Source of the DNA: BP-133 sp040756995
GTDB taxonomy: Bacteria > Actinomycetota > Acidimicrobiia > IMCC26256 > BP-133
Length of the DNA: 64,000 nucleotides
Assembly: GCA_040756995.1 (NCBI GenBank)
Contig: JBFLYK010000004.1
Span: 124,001-188,000 of the forward strand
Direction of reading: 5' to 3'
This document shows positions 31,736-40,838 of the stretch, in pieces (positions within the stretch are counted from its first letter, which is position 1; each line of letters opens with the position of its first letter). The notes under the pieces are model-generated. The model was given only the letters and a program-made list of their open reading frames with translations, did not search any database and was not told where the DNA came from. The position numbers were made by a program, and so were the translations under genes.

Positions 31736-34002
31736 AGGCGCCGGCCCGGCGCCGCTCGGGGCTCTCGGCCCGGCTGCCACGCTGGCTGGGCGCCGATCAC
31801 CTCGGCGACCAGTACACCTACGAGGACGACGACCTGGTCGGCCCGGTGAGTGCCAGCCGGCGGGCCGACCGGTGGGTGCGGACCACGTGCGGCTACTGCT
31901 CCGTCGGCTGCGGGATGCTCATCGGCGTCCGGGACGGAAAGGCGGTGGCCGTCCAGGGTGACCCGGACCACCCCGTCAACCGGGGGCGGCTCTGCCCCAA
32001 GGGGCTCACCGAGCATCACACGATCGGGGCGAAAGGGCGGCTGCTCCACCCCATGGTCGATCTGCGCCGGGCCGGCTGGGACGAGGCCATCGACCGGCTC
32101 GTCGGCGGGTTCACCAGCCTCATGGAGAAGTACGGCCCGGACAGCGTCGCCGTCCTCTCGACCGGCCAGCTCGTGACCGAGGAGTTCTACACGCTGGGCA
32201 AGCTCGTCCGGCTGGGGTTCGGCCTCCGCCACTACGACGGCAATACGACGTTGTGCATGGCGTCCGCCGTGGCCGGCTACAAGATGGCCTTCGGCAGCGA
32301 CGGTCCACCCGGCTGCTATGAGGACCTCGACGCCGCCGAGACGGTCGTGCTCTTCGGCGCCAACGTGGCCGACTGCCACCCGCTCCTGGCCCCGCGGCTC
32401 CTCGGCCCGGGGGGCCCTCGTCTGGTGGTGGTCGATCCCCGGGTGACGAAGACGGCGATGATCGCCGACGCCCACCTTCCGGTGCGGCCCCGCACCGACA
32501 TCGTGCTGATCAACGGGCTGCTCCATGTGATCTTCGCCGAGGGCCTCGCCGACCGCCGCTATCTGGCGGCGCACACGGCGGGAGCGGCGGAGCTCGAGGC
32601 CCACGTGGCCGCCTTCCCACCGGAGCGGGTGGCGGCCGAATGCGGCGTGCCCCGGGAGGCCATCCTGGAGACCGCCCGGGCCATCGGGACCACCCGCACG
32701 GTGATCGCCTGGACGATGGGCGTGAACCACTCGGTGCAGGGAACCGAAACGGTGGCCCTCCTCTGCGCCCTGGCCGCCGCCACCGGCAACATCGGCCGCC
32801 CCGGCGCCGCGCCGTTCTCGATCACCGGCCAGTGCAACGCCATGGGAACCCGGGAGTCGGGCTTCACCGCCTCGATGCCCGGCTATCGCCCGTACGACGA
32901 CCCGGCGGCCCGGGCCGAGCTGTCCGCCCTGTGGGGCGTCCCCGAATCAGCCCTGCCGGCCGAACGGGGCAAGGCCTATCCCGACATCGTCAACGCCGTC
33001 GTCGCCGGCCGCATCAAGGGGCTCTGGATCATCGGCACCAATCCGCTGGTCTCGTTCCCCAACCGGGAGACGCTGGAGTACGGCCTCGACAACCTGGAAC
33101 TGCTGGTCGTCCAGGACGGCTTCGAGACCCCCACCACCATCCGGGCCGACGTCGTGCTCCCCGCCGCCATCTGGGGGGAGAAGGACGGCACCTACACGAA
33201 CTCCGAGCGCCGGGTGTCCCGCGTCCGGGCCGCCGTCGAGCCGCCCGGCGAAGCCCGGCCCGACTTCGACATCTTCCTGGCCATCGCCGCCCGCCTCGGG
33301 GTCCGGGAGCGCCTCTATCCCGGCTGGTCCACCCCCGCCGACGCCTTCACCGAGTGGCGCAAGGTCTCGGCCGGCCGGCTCTGCGACTACAGCGGCATCA
33401 CCTACGAACGCATCGACGCCTGCGGCGGAGTGCAGTGGCCGGCTCCAGCAGAGGATCACTCCGTCCCGTTGGCCGGTACCCCGCGGCTCTATGCCGACGG
33501 CCAGTTCCCCAATCCGACGGGGAAGGTGCGCCTCCCGGTGGTCGAGCGCAAAGAACTCTCGGAGCGACCCCGGCCCGAATTTCCCTTCATCCTCAACAGC
33601 GGCCGGACCGTCGAGCACTGGCACACCCGCACGAAGACCGGACGGGTGACACTGCTCGAGAGTCTCGCCCCCGAGGCATGGGTGGAGATCAATCCTGTTG
33701 ACGCCGACAAGTTGAAGATCCGCACCGGCGACGTCGTGAGGGTGGTGTCGCCCCGGGGCGTGGTCGACCGCGTGGTGGCCCGGGTGACGGAGATCGTGCG
33801 GGCGGGAGAGGTGTTCATCCCCTTCCACTACGACGAAGCGTGCGCCAACCGTCTCACCAACGACGAGTTCGACCCGATCTCCCGGGAGCCGAACTACAAG
33901 CAGTGCGTCGTGCGGATCGAGGTCAGCCAGTCCGCTTCATCCGGCGCTTCTGCTCCACGAAGTCGACGAGGACGTAGTCGCCGAGCGTCTCGGGCGTCGT
34001 GA
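31732..34002 (+). CDS. Molybdopterin nitrate reductase, assimilatory NarB/NasA type
   Basis: The GTG at 31732 overlaps the DmsBC stop and gives 756 residues without a signal peptide. The N-terminal [4Fe-4S] site has Cys53, Cys56, Cys60 and Cys88 (CGYCSVGC...LCPKG). The molybdenum-ligand Cys175 lies in TTLCMASAVAGYKMAFGSDGPP, typical of NarB/NasA and NapA. GTNPLVSFPN and the C-terminal MGD-binding domain (FILNSGRTVEHWHTRTKTGR) follow. It reduces nitrate to nitrite in the cytoplasm. The last 80 bases overlap the convergent VWA gene, and the Ser/Arg-rich C-terminal 27 residues coded there are unlike the family and may reflect read-through past a natural end. Confidence 0.87.
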   Translation: MKAPARRRSGLSARLPRWLGADHLGDQYTYEDDDLVGPVSASRRADRWVRTTCGYCSVGCGMLIGVRDGKAVAVQGDPDHPVNRGRLCPKGLTEHHTIGAKGRLLHPMVDLRRAGWDEAIDRLVGGFTSLMEKYGPDSVAVLSTGQLVTEEFYTLGKLVRLGFGLRHYDGNTTLCMASAVAGYKMAFGSDGPPGCYEDLDAAETVVLFGANVADCHPLLAPRLLGPGGPRLVVVDPRVTKTAMIADAHLPVRPRTDIVLINGLLHVIFAEGLADRRYLAAHTAGAAELEAHVAAFPPERVAAECGVPREAILETARAIGTTRTVIAWTMGVNHSVQGTETVALLCALAAATGNIGRPGAAPFSITGQCNAMGTRESGFTASMPGYRPYDDPAARAELSALWGVPESALPAERGKAYPDIVNAVVAGRIKGLWIIGTNPLVSFPNRETLEYGLDNLELLVVQDGFETPTTIRADVVLPAAIWGEKDGTYTNSERRVSRVRAAVEPPGEARPDFDIFLAIAARLGVRERLYPGWSTPADAFTEWRKVSAGRLCDYSGITYERIDACGGVQWPAPAEDHSVPLAGTPRLYADGQFPNPTGKVRLPVVERKELSERPRPEFPFILNSGRTVEHWHTRTKTGRVTLLESLAPEAWVEINPVDADKLKIRTGDVVRVVSPRGVVDRVVARVTEIVRAGEVFIPFHYDEACANRLTNDEFDPISREPNYKQCVVRIEVSQSASSGASAPRSRRGRSRRASRAS

Positions 34003-35881
34003 AGAAGGCCCGGCCGCGGTTCATCTGCGTCATGCGTTCGACGAAGCGGCGCAACCCCGAAGAGGCGTCGAGCATGAACGTGTTGATGCGGATGCCCTCG
34101 CGGGTGCAGCGGTAGACCTCGGCCAGGGTCTTGTCGATCGTCTCCTGGACCGGCGGGTAGTGGAAGAACACCTGGCCGCCGGTGATGTGGGCCGTCGGCT
34201 CCCCGTCGGTGATCATGATGATCTGGCGGGTGCCGGTCTCGTGGGCCAGCATCCGGCGGGCCAGCACGAAGGCGTGCTGCATGTTGGTGCCGTAGACGAA
34301 GTCCCACGAGACCTCGGGCAGCTGAGCGGCCTTGAGCTCGCGGGCGACCTCCGAGAACCCGACGATGCCGAGGAAGTCGCGGGGGAACTGGCTGGTGATG
34401 AGGGCGTGGAGCGCCACGGCCACCTTCTTGGCCGCCAGGAAGTTGTCCCGCATCGGCATCGACAGCGACAGGTCGAGCATCAGCACCGTGGCCGAGCGCG
34501 ACAGGTGTTCCATCTGCTCGACCTCGAAGTCCTCCGGGGCGAGCCGTACCGGCGTGCCCGCTCCCTGGCGGCGCAGGGCGTTGCGGACGGTCTGCTCCAC
34601 GTTGAGCGCGAAGGGGTCGCCGAACTCGTAGGGCTTGTGTTCCGCGGCCCGCTCGTGCCCGGCGCCGGCCCGTTCCACCTTGTGGCCGCCGAGGCGGTCC
34701 TTGGCCAGCCGGGAGAACAGCTCGGACAGGGCCCGCTGCCCGATCCGGCGCAGGCCCTTGGGGGTGAGCTCGTAGCGCCCGTCCCGGGCATCGATGAGCC
34801 CGGCCTCCTCCAGCATCTGCGCCAGCTTGGCCAGCTGCTCGAGGCTGGCGGCGGCGTCGTCGCCGAGGAGCTGGCGGGCCCGGTCGAGGTCGGCCTCGGC
34901 CAGCTGGGCCGGTGAGGTGGCCGAGCGCAGCAGGTGCTCGAGTTCGTCGAGATCACCCAGGCGTTCCAGCAGGCCCGGTGCACCGGTCAGGTTGAGCGGG
35001 TCGGTCCCGGAGAAGTCGTAGCCCCGATCCCAGCCGAGGTCGGGAAAGGCGTTCTGCAGGTGACGGGCCAGGTCGTTCATCTGCCACGACAGATCGAGAT
35101 CGCCGAGCAGTTCCTCGGCCAGTTCCTCCAGCTGGCGGCGCTGCTCCTCCGACATCGACGACAGCAGCGCCTGCATCTGCGCCATCGAGCGGGCCATCTG
35201 CTCCAGCAGCTCGTCGAGGCTTTGCGGGTTCCCGGGGAAGAACTGCCCGTGGCGCTCCATGAACCCGGCGAAGTCTTCGCTCCCCCCCGCTTCCCGGGCC
35301 GCCAGCATGGCGTTGAGCTCGGCCAGCATGTCCTTGAGGGCGGCCAGCCGCTCGGGCGACATGTCCTGCATGCCCTGGGCCATCCGGTTGAACTGGCTCT
35401 GGAGGAGCTGCTGGCGCAGCTCGTCGCGCAGCTCCTCGAAGCGGCGGCGGGCCTCGGCGTCGGCGAAGTCGTACTGCGACAGCTCCCGGAACCGGCCGGC
35501 CAGGTCGGGAGGCATCTCGTCGAGGCGGGCGTGGCGGGCCTGGGCCTCGTCGTGGGGGACGTCACCCCGGTCGAGTGCCTGGCGCTCCAGATCCATGACC
35601 TCGTCGAGCCGGCGGGCGATGTCCTCGCCGAGCCCCGACAGCTCGTGGCGCTCCAGCTCCTCCCGCCGGCGCCGGGCGATGCGCTCCAGCAGCTGGCGCA
35701 GGCCTTCGAGCTGGCGCCCGTCCGGCGCCCGCATTCCGCTCTGCAGCGCCCGCCGGAGGGCGGCGTTGAGATCACCGTGGTAGAGGAGGTCGTCGGCGAT
35801 CTCGCCCAGCACGCCCTCGGCGTCGAGCTCGAAGCCCGCCTGCGTCCCGTCCCAGCGGCTGTAGCGGAAACGCCGTGCCAT
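33923..35881 (-). CDS. VWA-domain protein, partner of a MoxR-type ATPase
   Basis: The ATG at 35881 gives 652 residues. The first 440 are long helical segments rich in Arg, Glu and Leu, likely coiled coils. The C-terminal VWA domain has the metal-ion motif DLSLS at residues 470-474, a GFS strand, and ITDGEP near residue 558. VWA proteins of this type pair with MoxR/ChlI-like AAA ATPases as metal-insertion or complex-remodelling machines. The ATPase gene lies 1 kb away on the same strand, beyond a cupin gene on the other strand. The 3' end overlaps the nitrate reductase gene by 80 bases. Confidence 0.82.
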   Translation of the reverse strand: MARRFRYSRWDGTQAGFELDAEGVLGEIADDLLYHGDLNAALRRALQSGMRAPDGRQLEGLRQLLERIARRRREELERHELSGLGEDIARRLDEVMDLERQALDRGDVPHDEAQARHARLDEMPPDLAGRFRELSQYDFADAEARRRFEELRDELRQQLLQSQFNRMAQGMQDMSPERLAALKDMLAELNAMLAAREAGGSEDFAGFMERHGQFFPGNPQSLDELLEQMARSMAQMQALLSSMSEEQRRQLEELAEELLGDLDLSWQMNDLARHLQNAFPDLGWDRGYDFSGTDPLNLTGAPGLLERLGDLDELEHLLRSATSPAQLAEADLDRARQLLGDDAAASLEQLAKLAQMLEEAGLIDARDGRYELTPKGLRRIGQRALSELFSRLAKDRLGGHKVERAGAGHERAAEHKPYEFGDPFALNVEQTVRNALRRQGAGTPVRLAPEDFEVEQMEHLSRSATVLMLDLSLSMPMRDNFLAAKKVAVALHALITSQFPRDFLGIVGFSEVARELKAAQLPEVSWDFVYGTNMQHAFVLARRMLAHETGTRQIIMITDGEPTAHITGGQVFFHYPPVQETIDKTLAEVYRCTREGIRINTFMLDASSGLRRFVERMTQMNRGRAFFTTPETLGDYVLVDFVEQKRRMKRTG

Positions 35882-35941
35882 GGCTCGGGAGGGTAACCGA
35901 GAGGTAACCTCCGGGGAGGTCGAGGAAGAGGGGAGATTCCA

Positions 35942-36886
35942 ATGCGCAAGCTCCTGGGCCTGTTCTCGGTGTGTGCCCTCGTCGGGGTGGCAGCGGGCGT
36001 CAACGGCGCCGGGGCGACGCCCCCGAGCGGGCAGTTCAGCTCCACGGAATACGGCCGTGCCCAGCAGGAGGCCGACGCCAAGGTCGTCGCCACCTCCGGT
36101 TACGACGTCCTGTCGTCGACCTACACGGTGGCTCCGGGCGGTGACACCGGCTGGCGGACCGGTCCGGGCACCACCGTGCTGGCCGTCACCAAAGGCGTTC
36201 TGAAAGTCGAGCAGGCCGAAGGCTGCGCCGGCCGGGACCTCCCGGCGGGGAAGGCCATCGTCCTGGCGCCGGGCAAGTTCCGGCTTCACAACGCCGGCCA
36301 GGAGCCGGCGGAACTGATGGCCCACTTCACCTACCTGCCGAGCGGTGGCGGGTCACCGCTCGACGGGCCGGCGGAGACGGCCCCGTCCTGTGCCGGGTTC
36401 GCTGCCGCCGCCGTGGCGAGCGGGGTCTCCACGTCGAAGTCGTTCCGGGGCGACCCCACGCCCTACTTCCAGCAGGCCCACGCCGGGCACGGTGGCGGTA
36501 CGGCCGACGACCCCTACCCCAGCAAGGAACTGTCGGTCAAGGCCGGCAAGGACACGTTCATGGCCACGTTCCTCCTGCAGCCGGGCTTCAGCACCGGCTG
36601 GTTCGCCCACACCGAGCACGTGGCAATCATCACCAAGGGGTCGTGGGCCTTCTACGGAGCCCGCGACGGCAAGTGCGAGAAGGTCGAGGAATACCGGGCC
36701 GGCGATGCCTGGGTGCACCACGTCCACCGCCACCTGGGAGCCGTCCAGGGCAACGAACCGGTGGAGATCACGTTGTTCGGGTTCAACCTGCGGCACGGCG
36801 AGCCGATGCCGGTCTTCGACAGCAATCCGGACCACCTCGACTTCACCCATGCGCCGCCGTCGGAGTGCCCGACGCAGCTCCGGTAA
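35942..36886 (+). CDS. Secreted double-cupin protein
   Basis: The ATG at 35942 has a GGGGAG site upstream. The 314-residue protein begins with a Sec signal peptide (residues 1-26, ending NGAGA). Two cupin barrels follow: one around residues 60-140 (GGDTGWRTGPGTTVLAVTKGVLKVEQ) and a second around 200-290 (GFSTGWFAHTEHVAIITKGSWAFYGA, then AGDAWVHHVHRHLGAVQG). Both repeats share a GWxxxxxxxxxxxxKG pattern, so they arose by duplication. His residues in the second barrel could bind a metal. Function is unknown; it interrupts the VWA/MoxR pair on the opposite strand. Confidence 0.78.
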   Translation: MRKLLGLFSVCALVGVAAGVNGAGATPPSGQFSSTEYGRAQQEADAKVVATSGYDVLSSTYTVAPGGDTGWRTGPGTTVLAVTKGVLKVEQAEGCAGRDLPAGKAIVLAPGKFRLHNAGQEPAELMAHFTYLPSGGGSPLDGPAETAPSCAGFAAAAVASGVSTSKSFRGDPTPYFQQAHAGHGGGTADDPYPSKELSVKAGKDTFMATFLLQPGFSTGWFAHTEHVAIITKGSWAFYGARDGKCEKVEEYRAGDAWVHHVHRHLGAVQGNEPVEITLFGFNLRHGEPMPVFDSNPDHLDFTHAPPSECPTQLR

Positions 36887-36902
36887 GCCGAACGCTCCGA
36901 GC

Positions 36903-38303
36903 TCAGGACCGGGCGCGGTACGTCGCCCGCCCGGCCTGGGCGTCCTTGTTGAGCCGCTTGGAGAGATGCAGGCCCTCGAGCACGAACTCGACGGCTGAGG
37001 CCACCTCGGCCGGCGCCTCCCCCACCTCCAGGTCGCCCAGCGTCTCCTTGATCCCGGGGAGGTCGGCGAAGCCGGCGTAGGCCGACGACGGGACGTCGTC
37101 GCCGGTGTCGACCGAGAGGCCGCCGTCGAAGGCGGCGACGAGGTCCCGGAACCGTTCCGGGCGGCACCAGGCGCGCCACGTCTCCAGCACCGCGCCCTTC
37201 ACGAGCCGCTCGACGATCTCACCCTCCCGGCCCTCCTCCAGCGCCTCGATCTCCACCTTGCCGGCGGTGGACGACATCAGCGCCGGCAGGTCGCTCACCC
37301 GCGGGACCGCCTCCGGCTCGCCGAGGCGGAGCGCCCGGCGCACGGCGTTGGCCACCAGCGTCTCCTGGTTGGCGATCGACAGCCGCACCGACACGCCCGA
37401 GCGCTGGTTGACCTGTGTGGACCGGCGGGCCTGATGGGTGATCGCCGCCACGACCTCGGCCATGTAGGCCGGCACCGTCACCTGCACGCCGGGAGCGGTC
37501 AGCGGCCGGGCCTCCTGGGCCACCACCGCCATCTCGGTGTCGAGCCCGGTCGGGTAGTGGGTGCGGATCTGGGCGCCGAACCGGTCCTTGAGCGGAGTGA
37601 TGATGCGGCCCCGGTTCGTGTAGTCCTCGGGGTTGGCCGACGCCACCAGCATCACGTCGAGCGGGAGGCGCACCTTGTAGCCCCGGATCTGGACGTCGCG
37701 CTCCTCCAGCACGTTGAGCAGGCCGACCTGGATCCGCTCGGCCAGGTCGGGCAGCTCGTTGATGGCGAAGATGCCCCGGTTCGTGCGGGGCACGAGCCCG
37801 TAGTGGATCGTGAGCTCGTCGGCCAGGTAGCGGCCCTCGGCCACCCGGATCGGGTCGACCTCGCCGATGAGGTCGGCGATGGCGGTGTCGGGTGTGGCCA
37901 GCTTCTCGCCGAAGCGGCGGGAGCGGTGGATCCATTCGATCGGCGTGTCGTCGCCTTGAGCGGCCACGAGATCGCGGGCCGGCTTCGAGACCGGGTGGTA
38001 GGGATCGTCGTTGATCTCGCTGCCGGCGATGATCGGCGACCACTCGTCGAGCAGGTCGACCAGCGAGCGGATGATGCGCGTCTTGGCCTGGCCCCGTTCC
38101 CCGAGCAGGATCACGTCGTGCCCGGCCAGGAGGGCGTTCTCCAGCTGCGGCAAAACCGTGTCGTCGTAGCCCAGCAGGCCGGTGACGACCGGTTCGCCCG
38201 CCGCCATGCGGGCCATGGCGTTGGCCCGCACCTCCTCTTTGACCGGCCGGGACTCCCAGCCGCTCTGACGCAGTTCGCCGATGGTCTGGGGACGGTCTGC
38301 CAT
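36903..38303 (-). CDS. MoxR/ChlI-type AAA+ ATPase
   Basis: The ATG at 38303 gives 466 residues. Walker A is GERGQAKT (68-75), Walker B lies in RGIFAINELPDLAERIQVGLLNVLEERDVQIRG near residue 165, and sensor 1 is LVASANPEDYTNRGRIITPLKDRFG near 205. The arrangement is that of magnesium-chelatase subunit I-like and MoxR proteins. These work with VWA partners to insert metals or assemble complexes. The reading frame is open much further upstream, but only this ATG gives a sensible N-terminus. The VWA partner is at 33923-35881. Confidence 0.87.
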   Translation of the reverse strand: MADRPQTIGELRQSGWESRPVKEEVRANAMARMAAGEPVVTGLLGYDDTVLPQLENALLAGHDVILLGERGQAKTRIIRSLVDLLDEWSPIIAGSEINDDPYHPVSKPARDLVAAQGDDTPIEWIHRSRRFGEKLATPDTAIADLIGEVDPIRVAEGRYLADELTIHYGLVPRTNRGIFAINELPDLAERIQVGLLNVLEERDVQIRGYKVRLPLDVMLVASANPEDYTNRGRIITPLKDRFGAQIRTHYPTGLDTEMAVVAQEARPLTAPGVQVTVPAYMAEVVAAITHQARRSTQVNQRSGVSVRLSIANQETLVANAVRRALRLGEPEAVPRVSDLPALMSSTAGKVEIEALEEGREGEIVERLVKGAVLETWRAWCRPERFRDLVAAFDGGLSVDTGDDVPSSAYAGFADLPGIKETLGDLEVGEAPAEVASAVEFVLEGLHLSKRLNKDAQAGRATYRARS

Positions 38304-38329
38304 GGGGCGGAGGGTAACAGCGTTCAGGA

Positions 38330-38704
38330 TCAGTCCCGGCCGCGGCGCATGGGGTGGGCCGGAGGGATCTCGACGAGGATGAGCATCAGGCCGTCGGGGT
38401 CGCGGAGCCGGGCTTCCCGCAGCCCCCAGGGTTCGTCGACCGGGGCTTCGACGACCGTCACGCCGGCGGCCTCCAGCCGGGTGAACTCGGCGTCGACGTC
38501 GCGGACCTGGAGCCAGAGCGAGAGCTTGTCGTCGGTCACCGGGCCGGCGGAGCGGGACAGCTCGAGGAGGCCGCCGCCGAGGAAGAAGACCGTCCCGGTC
38601 CGCCACTCCCGGTAGATGTGCAGGCCGATGACGTCGCGGTAGAAGGCGACGGAGCGCTCGTAGTCGACGGGGCGGTACAGGACACGGCTCTGGAGCACTT
38701 CCAC
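38330..38704 (-). CDS. Glyoxalase/VOC-fold protein
   Basis: The GTG at 38704 gives a 124-residue VOC protein with two babbb modules: RVLYRPVDYERSVAFYRDVIGLHIYREW at the N-terminus and a second half ending LREARLRDPDGLMLILVEIP. The usual metal-site residues are only partly visible (Glu near residue 48 and Glu near residue 112), so it could be a dioxygenase-like enzyme, an antibiotic-binding protein or a non-catalytic member. It is 26 bp upstream of the MoxR gene on the same strand and might share its transcript. Confidence 0.8.
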   Translation of the reverse strand: MEVLQSRVLYRPVDYERSVAFYRDVIGLHIYREWRTGTVFFLGGGLLELSRSAGPVTDDKLSLWLQVRDVDAEFTRLEAAGVTVVEAPVDEPWGLREARLRDPDGLMLILVEIPPAHPMRRGRD

Positions 38705-38723
38705 GCCCTAACCTTCCCACGAC

Positions 38724-40838
38724 ATGGCGGAGCGAGGGTTCCAACTCGGCGGCGGGTGGCTCGCCTGTGAGGCCGAGGGCGACCTCCATCAGCGCTTCGT
38801 CGACCCCAGCTTCGACGACGGCGCCTGGGAGCCGATCACCGTGCCGGGCCACTGGCGGAGCACGGCCGCCTTTGCCGGAAGCGACGGTCCGGTGCTGTAC
38901 CGGCACCGCTTCCCGGCCACGCCACTGGCCGAAGGAGGGCGGCGTTTCCTGACCTTCGAGGGCGTTTTCTACTACGGCGACGTGTGGCTCGACGGCGCCT
39001 ACCTCGGGGCGACCGAGGGGTACTTCGTGCCGCACGCCTTCGAGATCACCGAGGCGGCCCGGGCGGCCGCCGGCGCCGGAGCCGCTGAGCACGTGCTGGC
39101 CGTGGAGGTGGCCTGCCCCCGGGAGACAGACCGCCGGGCCAAGCGGATGGTCACCGGCGTGTTCTCCCACTGGGACGCCCTCGATCCCGAGTGGAATCCC
39201 GGTGGGCTGTGGCGCCCGGTCCGGGTCGACGACAGCGGGCCCGTCCGCCTCAGTGGCGTGCGCTGCCTCTGCGTGGAGGCCACCGAGGACCGGGGCCGGC
39301 TGCTCCTGTCGCTCACCGTCGACTCCCCGGCCGGGCCGACGCCCATCCGGCTGCGGGCTCACCTGTCCGGCCCGGGAGTCGCCGTCGACGCGGAGCAGGA
39401 CCAGACGCTGGCCGCCGGCGTCAACCACCTCAGCTGGACGATCGAGGTCGACCAGCCGCCCCGCTGGTGGCCCTGGCGCTACGGCCCCCAGCCCCTGGTC
39501 GACGTGACGATCGACGTCGAGGTTGACGGGGTCCGCAGCGACGGCCACCGGCTCCGCACCGCCTTCCGGGAGGTGCGCAACGATGGGTGGCGATTCCACG
39601 TCAACGGCGAGCGCCTCTTCGTCATGGGCTCCAACCAGGGTCCGGGGGCCATGGCCCTGGGGGAAGCCGACCCGGCCGGTCTCGCGGCCGACGTGGGCCG
39701 GGCGGTCGACGCCAACCTCGACATGCTGCGCATCCACGGCCACGTCACCCGGCCGGAGGTCTATGCCGCCGCCGACGAGGCCGGGCTGCTCCTGTGGCAG
39801 GACGTGCCGTTGCAGTGGGGCTACGGCCGGGGGGCCCGCAAGCCGGCCGCCGCCCAGGCCCGGGCGCTGGTCGACCTGCTCGGCCACCATCCGAGCGTCG
39901 TCGTATGGTGCGGCCACAACGAGCCGTACCCGGGACCGGCGGAGGCCGAAGAGAACCCGAGGGCGAAGTGGCGCAACCGGGCCTCGCTCCTGCTGCCGAG
40001 CTGGAACAAGGACGTGCTCGACCGGTCGGTGGCCCGGGCGCTGCGCTCCGATCCGACCCGGCCGGTGGTGACGCACTCCGGGGTTCCGCCCGGTCCGCTG
40101 CGGGACGGCACCGATACCCACCTGTACTTCGGCTGGTACATCGGGACGATGGGCGACATGGCCGCCGTGCTGCGGCGCTGGCCCCGGCTGGCCCGCTTCG
40201 TGTCGGAGTTCGGCGCCCAGGCCGTGCCCGAATCAGCCGGCTTCATGGAGCCGGAGCGCTGGCCCGACCTCGACTGGAAGCGGCTCGAGACCCGCCACAA
40301 CCTGCAGAAGCAGCACTTCGACCGCTTCGTCCCGCCTGACGAGTTCGCCACCTTCGACGACTGGCGGACGGCCACCCAGGCCTACCAGGCAGCGCTCATC
40401 CAGTTGCAGATCGAGGATCTCCGCCGTTTGCGCAACCGCCCCACCGGCGGCTTCCTGCAGTTCTGCTTCGCCGACGGCCACCCCGGCGTGACCTGGTCGG
40501 TCCTCGACCACGAGCGCCGCCCCAAGCTCGGCCACGCCGCCCTGGCCTCGGCGTCCCGCAGCGTTCTCCCGATGGTCGACCCCCGCACCGGCCACGTCCA
40601 CGTCGCCAACGAGCTGCGCACTCCGTTCCCCGGAGCGGTGATCGAAGTCCTCAGCGGCGAGGCCCGCTGGTCCTTCGCCGGCGACCTGGCCGCCGACTCC
40701 CTGGCCTACGTCGGCCAGGTCAACATCCCCGCCACCGCCGAACGGGTCGAGGTGACGCTCCGCCAGCCCGACCTTGGCGAAGTCCTCAACGGCTACGAAG
40801 CAGCCCTGCTGAACGGCGTGCGGTCGGTCACGAAATAG
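38724..40838 (+). CDS. Glycoside hydrolase family 2 protein (beta-mannosidase-like)
   Basis: The 704-residue protein has a sugar-binding beta domain (residues 1-170, with FEGVFYYGDVWLDGAYLG), an immunoglobulin-like domain (about 175-285) and a TIM barrel (from about 295). The acid/base is Glu400 in WCGHNEP and the nucleophile is Glu495 in RFVSEFGAQA, both at the positions expected for GH2. There is no signal peptide, so it acts in the cytoplasm on imported oligosaccharides. The WCGHNE motif favours beta-mannosidase/exo-glucosaminidase relatives over beta-galactosidase. No sugar transporter is adjacent. The last 11 bases overlap a convergent gene. Confidence 0.87.
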   Translation: MAERGFQLGGGWLACEAEGDLHQRFVDPSFDDGAWEPITVPGHWRSTAAFAGSDGPVLYRHRFPATPLAEGGRRFLTFEGVFYYGDVWLDGAYLGATEGYFVPHAFEITEAARAAAGAGAAEHVLAVEVACPRETDRRAKRMVTGVFSHWDALDPEWNPGGLWRPVRVDDSGPVRLSGVRCLCVEATEDRGRLLLSLTVDSPAGPTPIRLRAHLSGPGVAVDAEQDQTLAAGVNHLSWTIEVDQPPRWWPWRYGPQPLVDVTIDVEVDGVRSDGHRLRTAFREVRNDGWRFHVNGERLFVMGSNQGPGAMALGEADPAGLAADVGRAVDANLDMLRIHGHVTRPEVYAAADEAGLLLWQDVPLQWGYGRGARKPAAAQARALVDLLGHHPSVVVWCGHNEPYPGPAEAEENPRAKWRNRASLLLPSWNKDVLDRSVARALRSDPTRPVVTHSGVPPGPLRDGTDTHLYFGWYIGTMGDMAAVLRRWPRLARFVSEFGAQAVPESAGFMEPERWPDLDWKRLETRHNLQKQHFDRFVPPDEFATFDDWRTATQAYQAALIQLQIEDLRRLRNRPTGGFLQFCFADGHPGVTWSVLDHERRPKLGHAALASASRSVLPMVDPRTGHVHVANELRTPFPGAVIEVLSGEARWSFAGDLAADSLAYVGQVNIPATAERVEVTLRQPDLGEVLNGYEAALLNGVRSVTK

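Noticed and set aside
36903..40121. Very long (1072-codon) minus-strand frame
   Set aside because: Only the last 466 codons encode the AAA ATPase; the upstream part is antisense to the GH2 gene and has no ribosome site.
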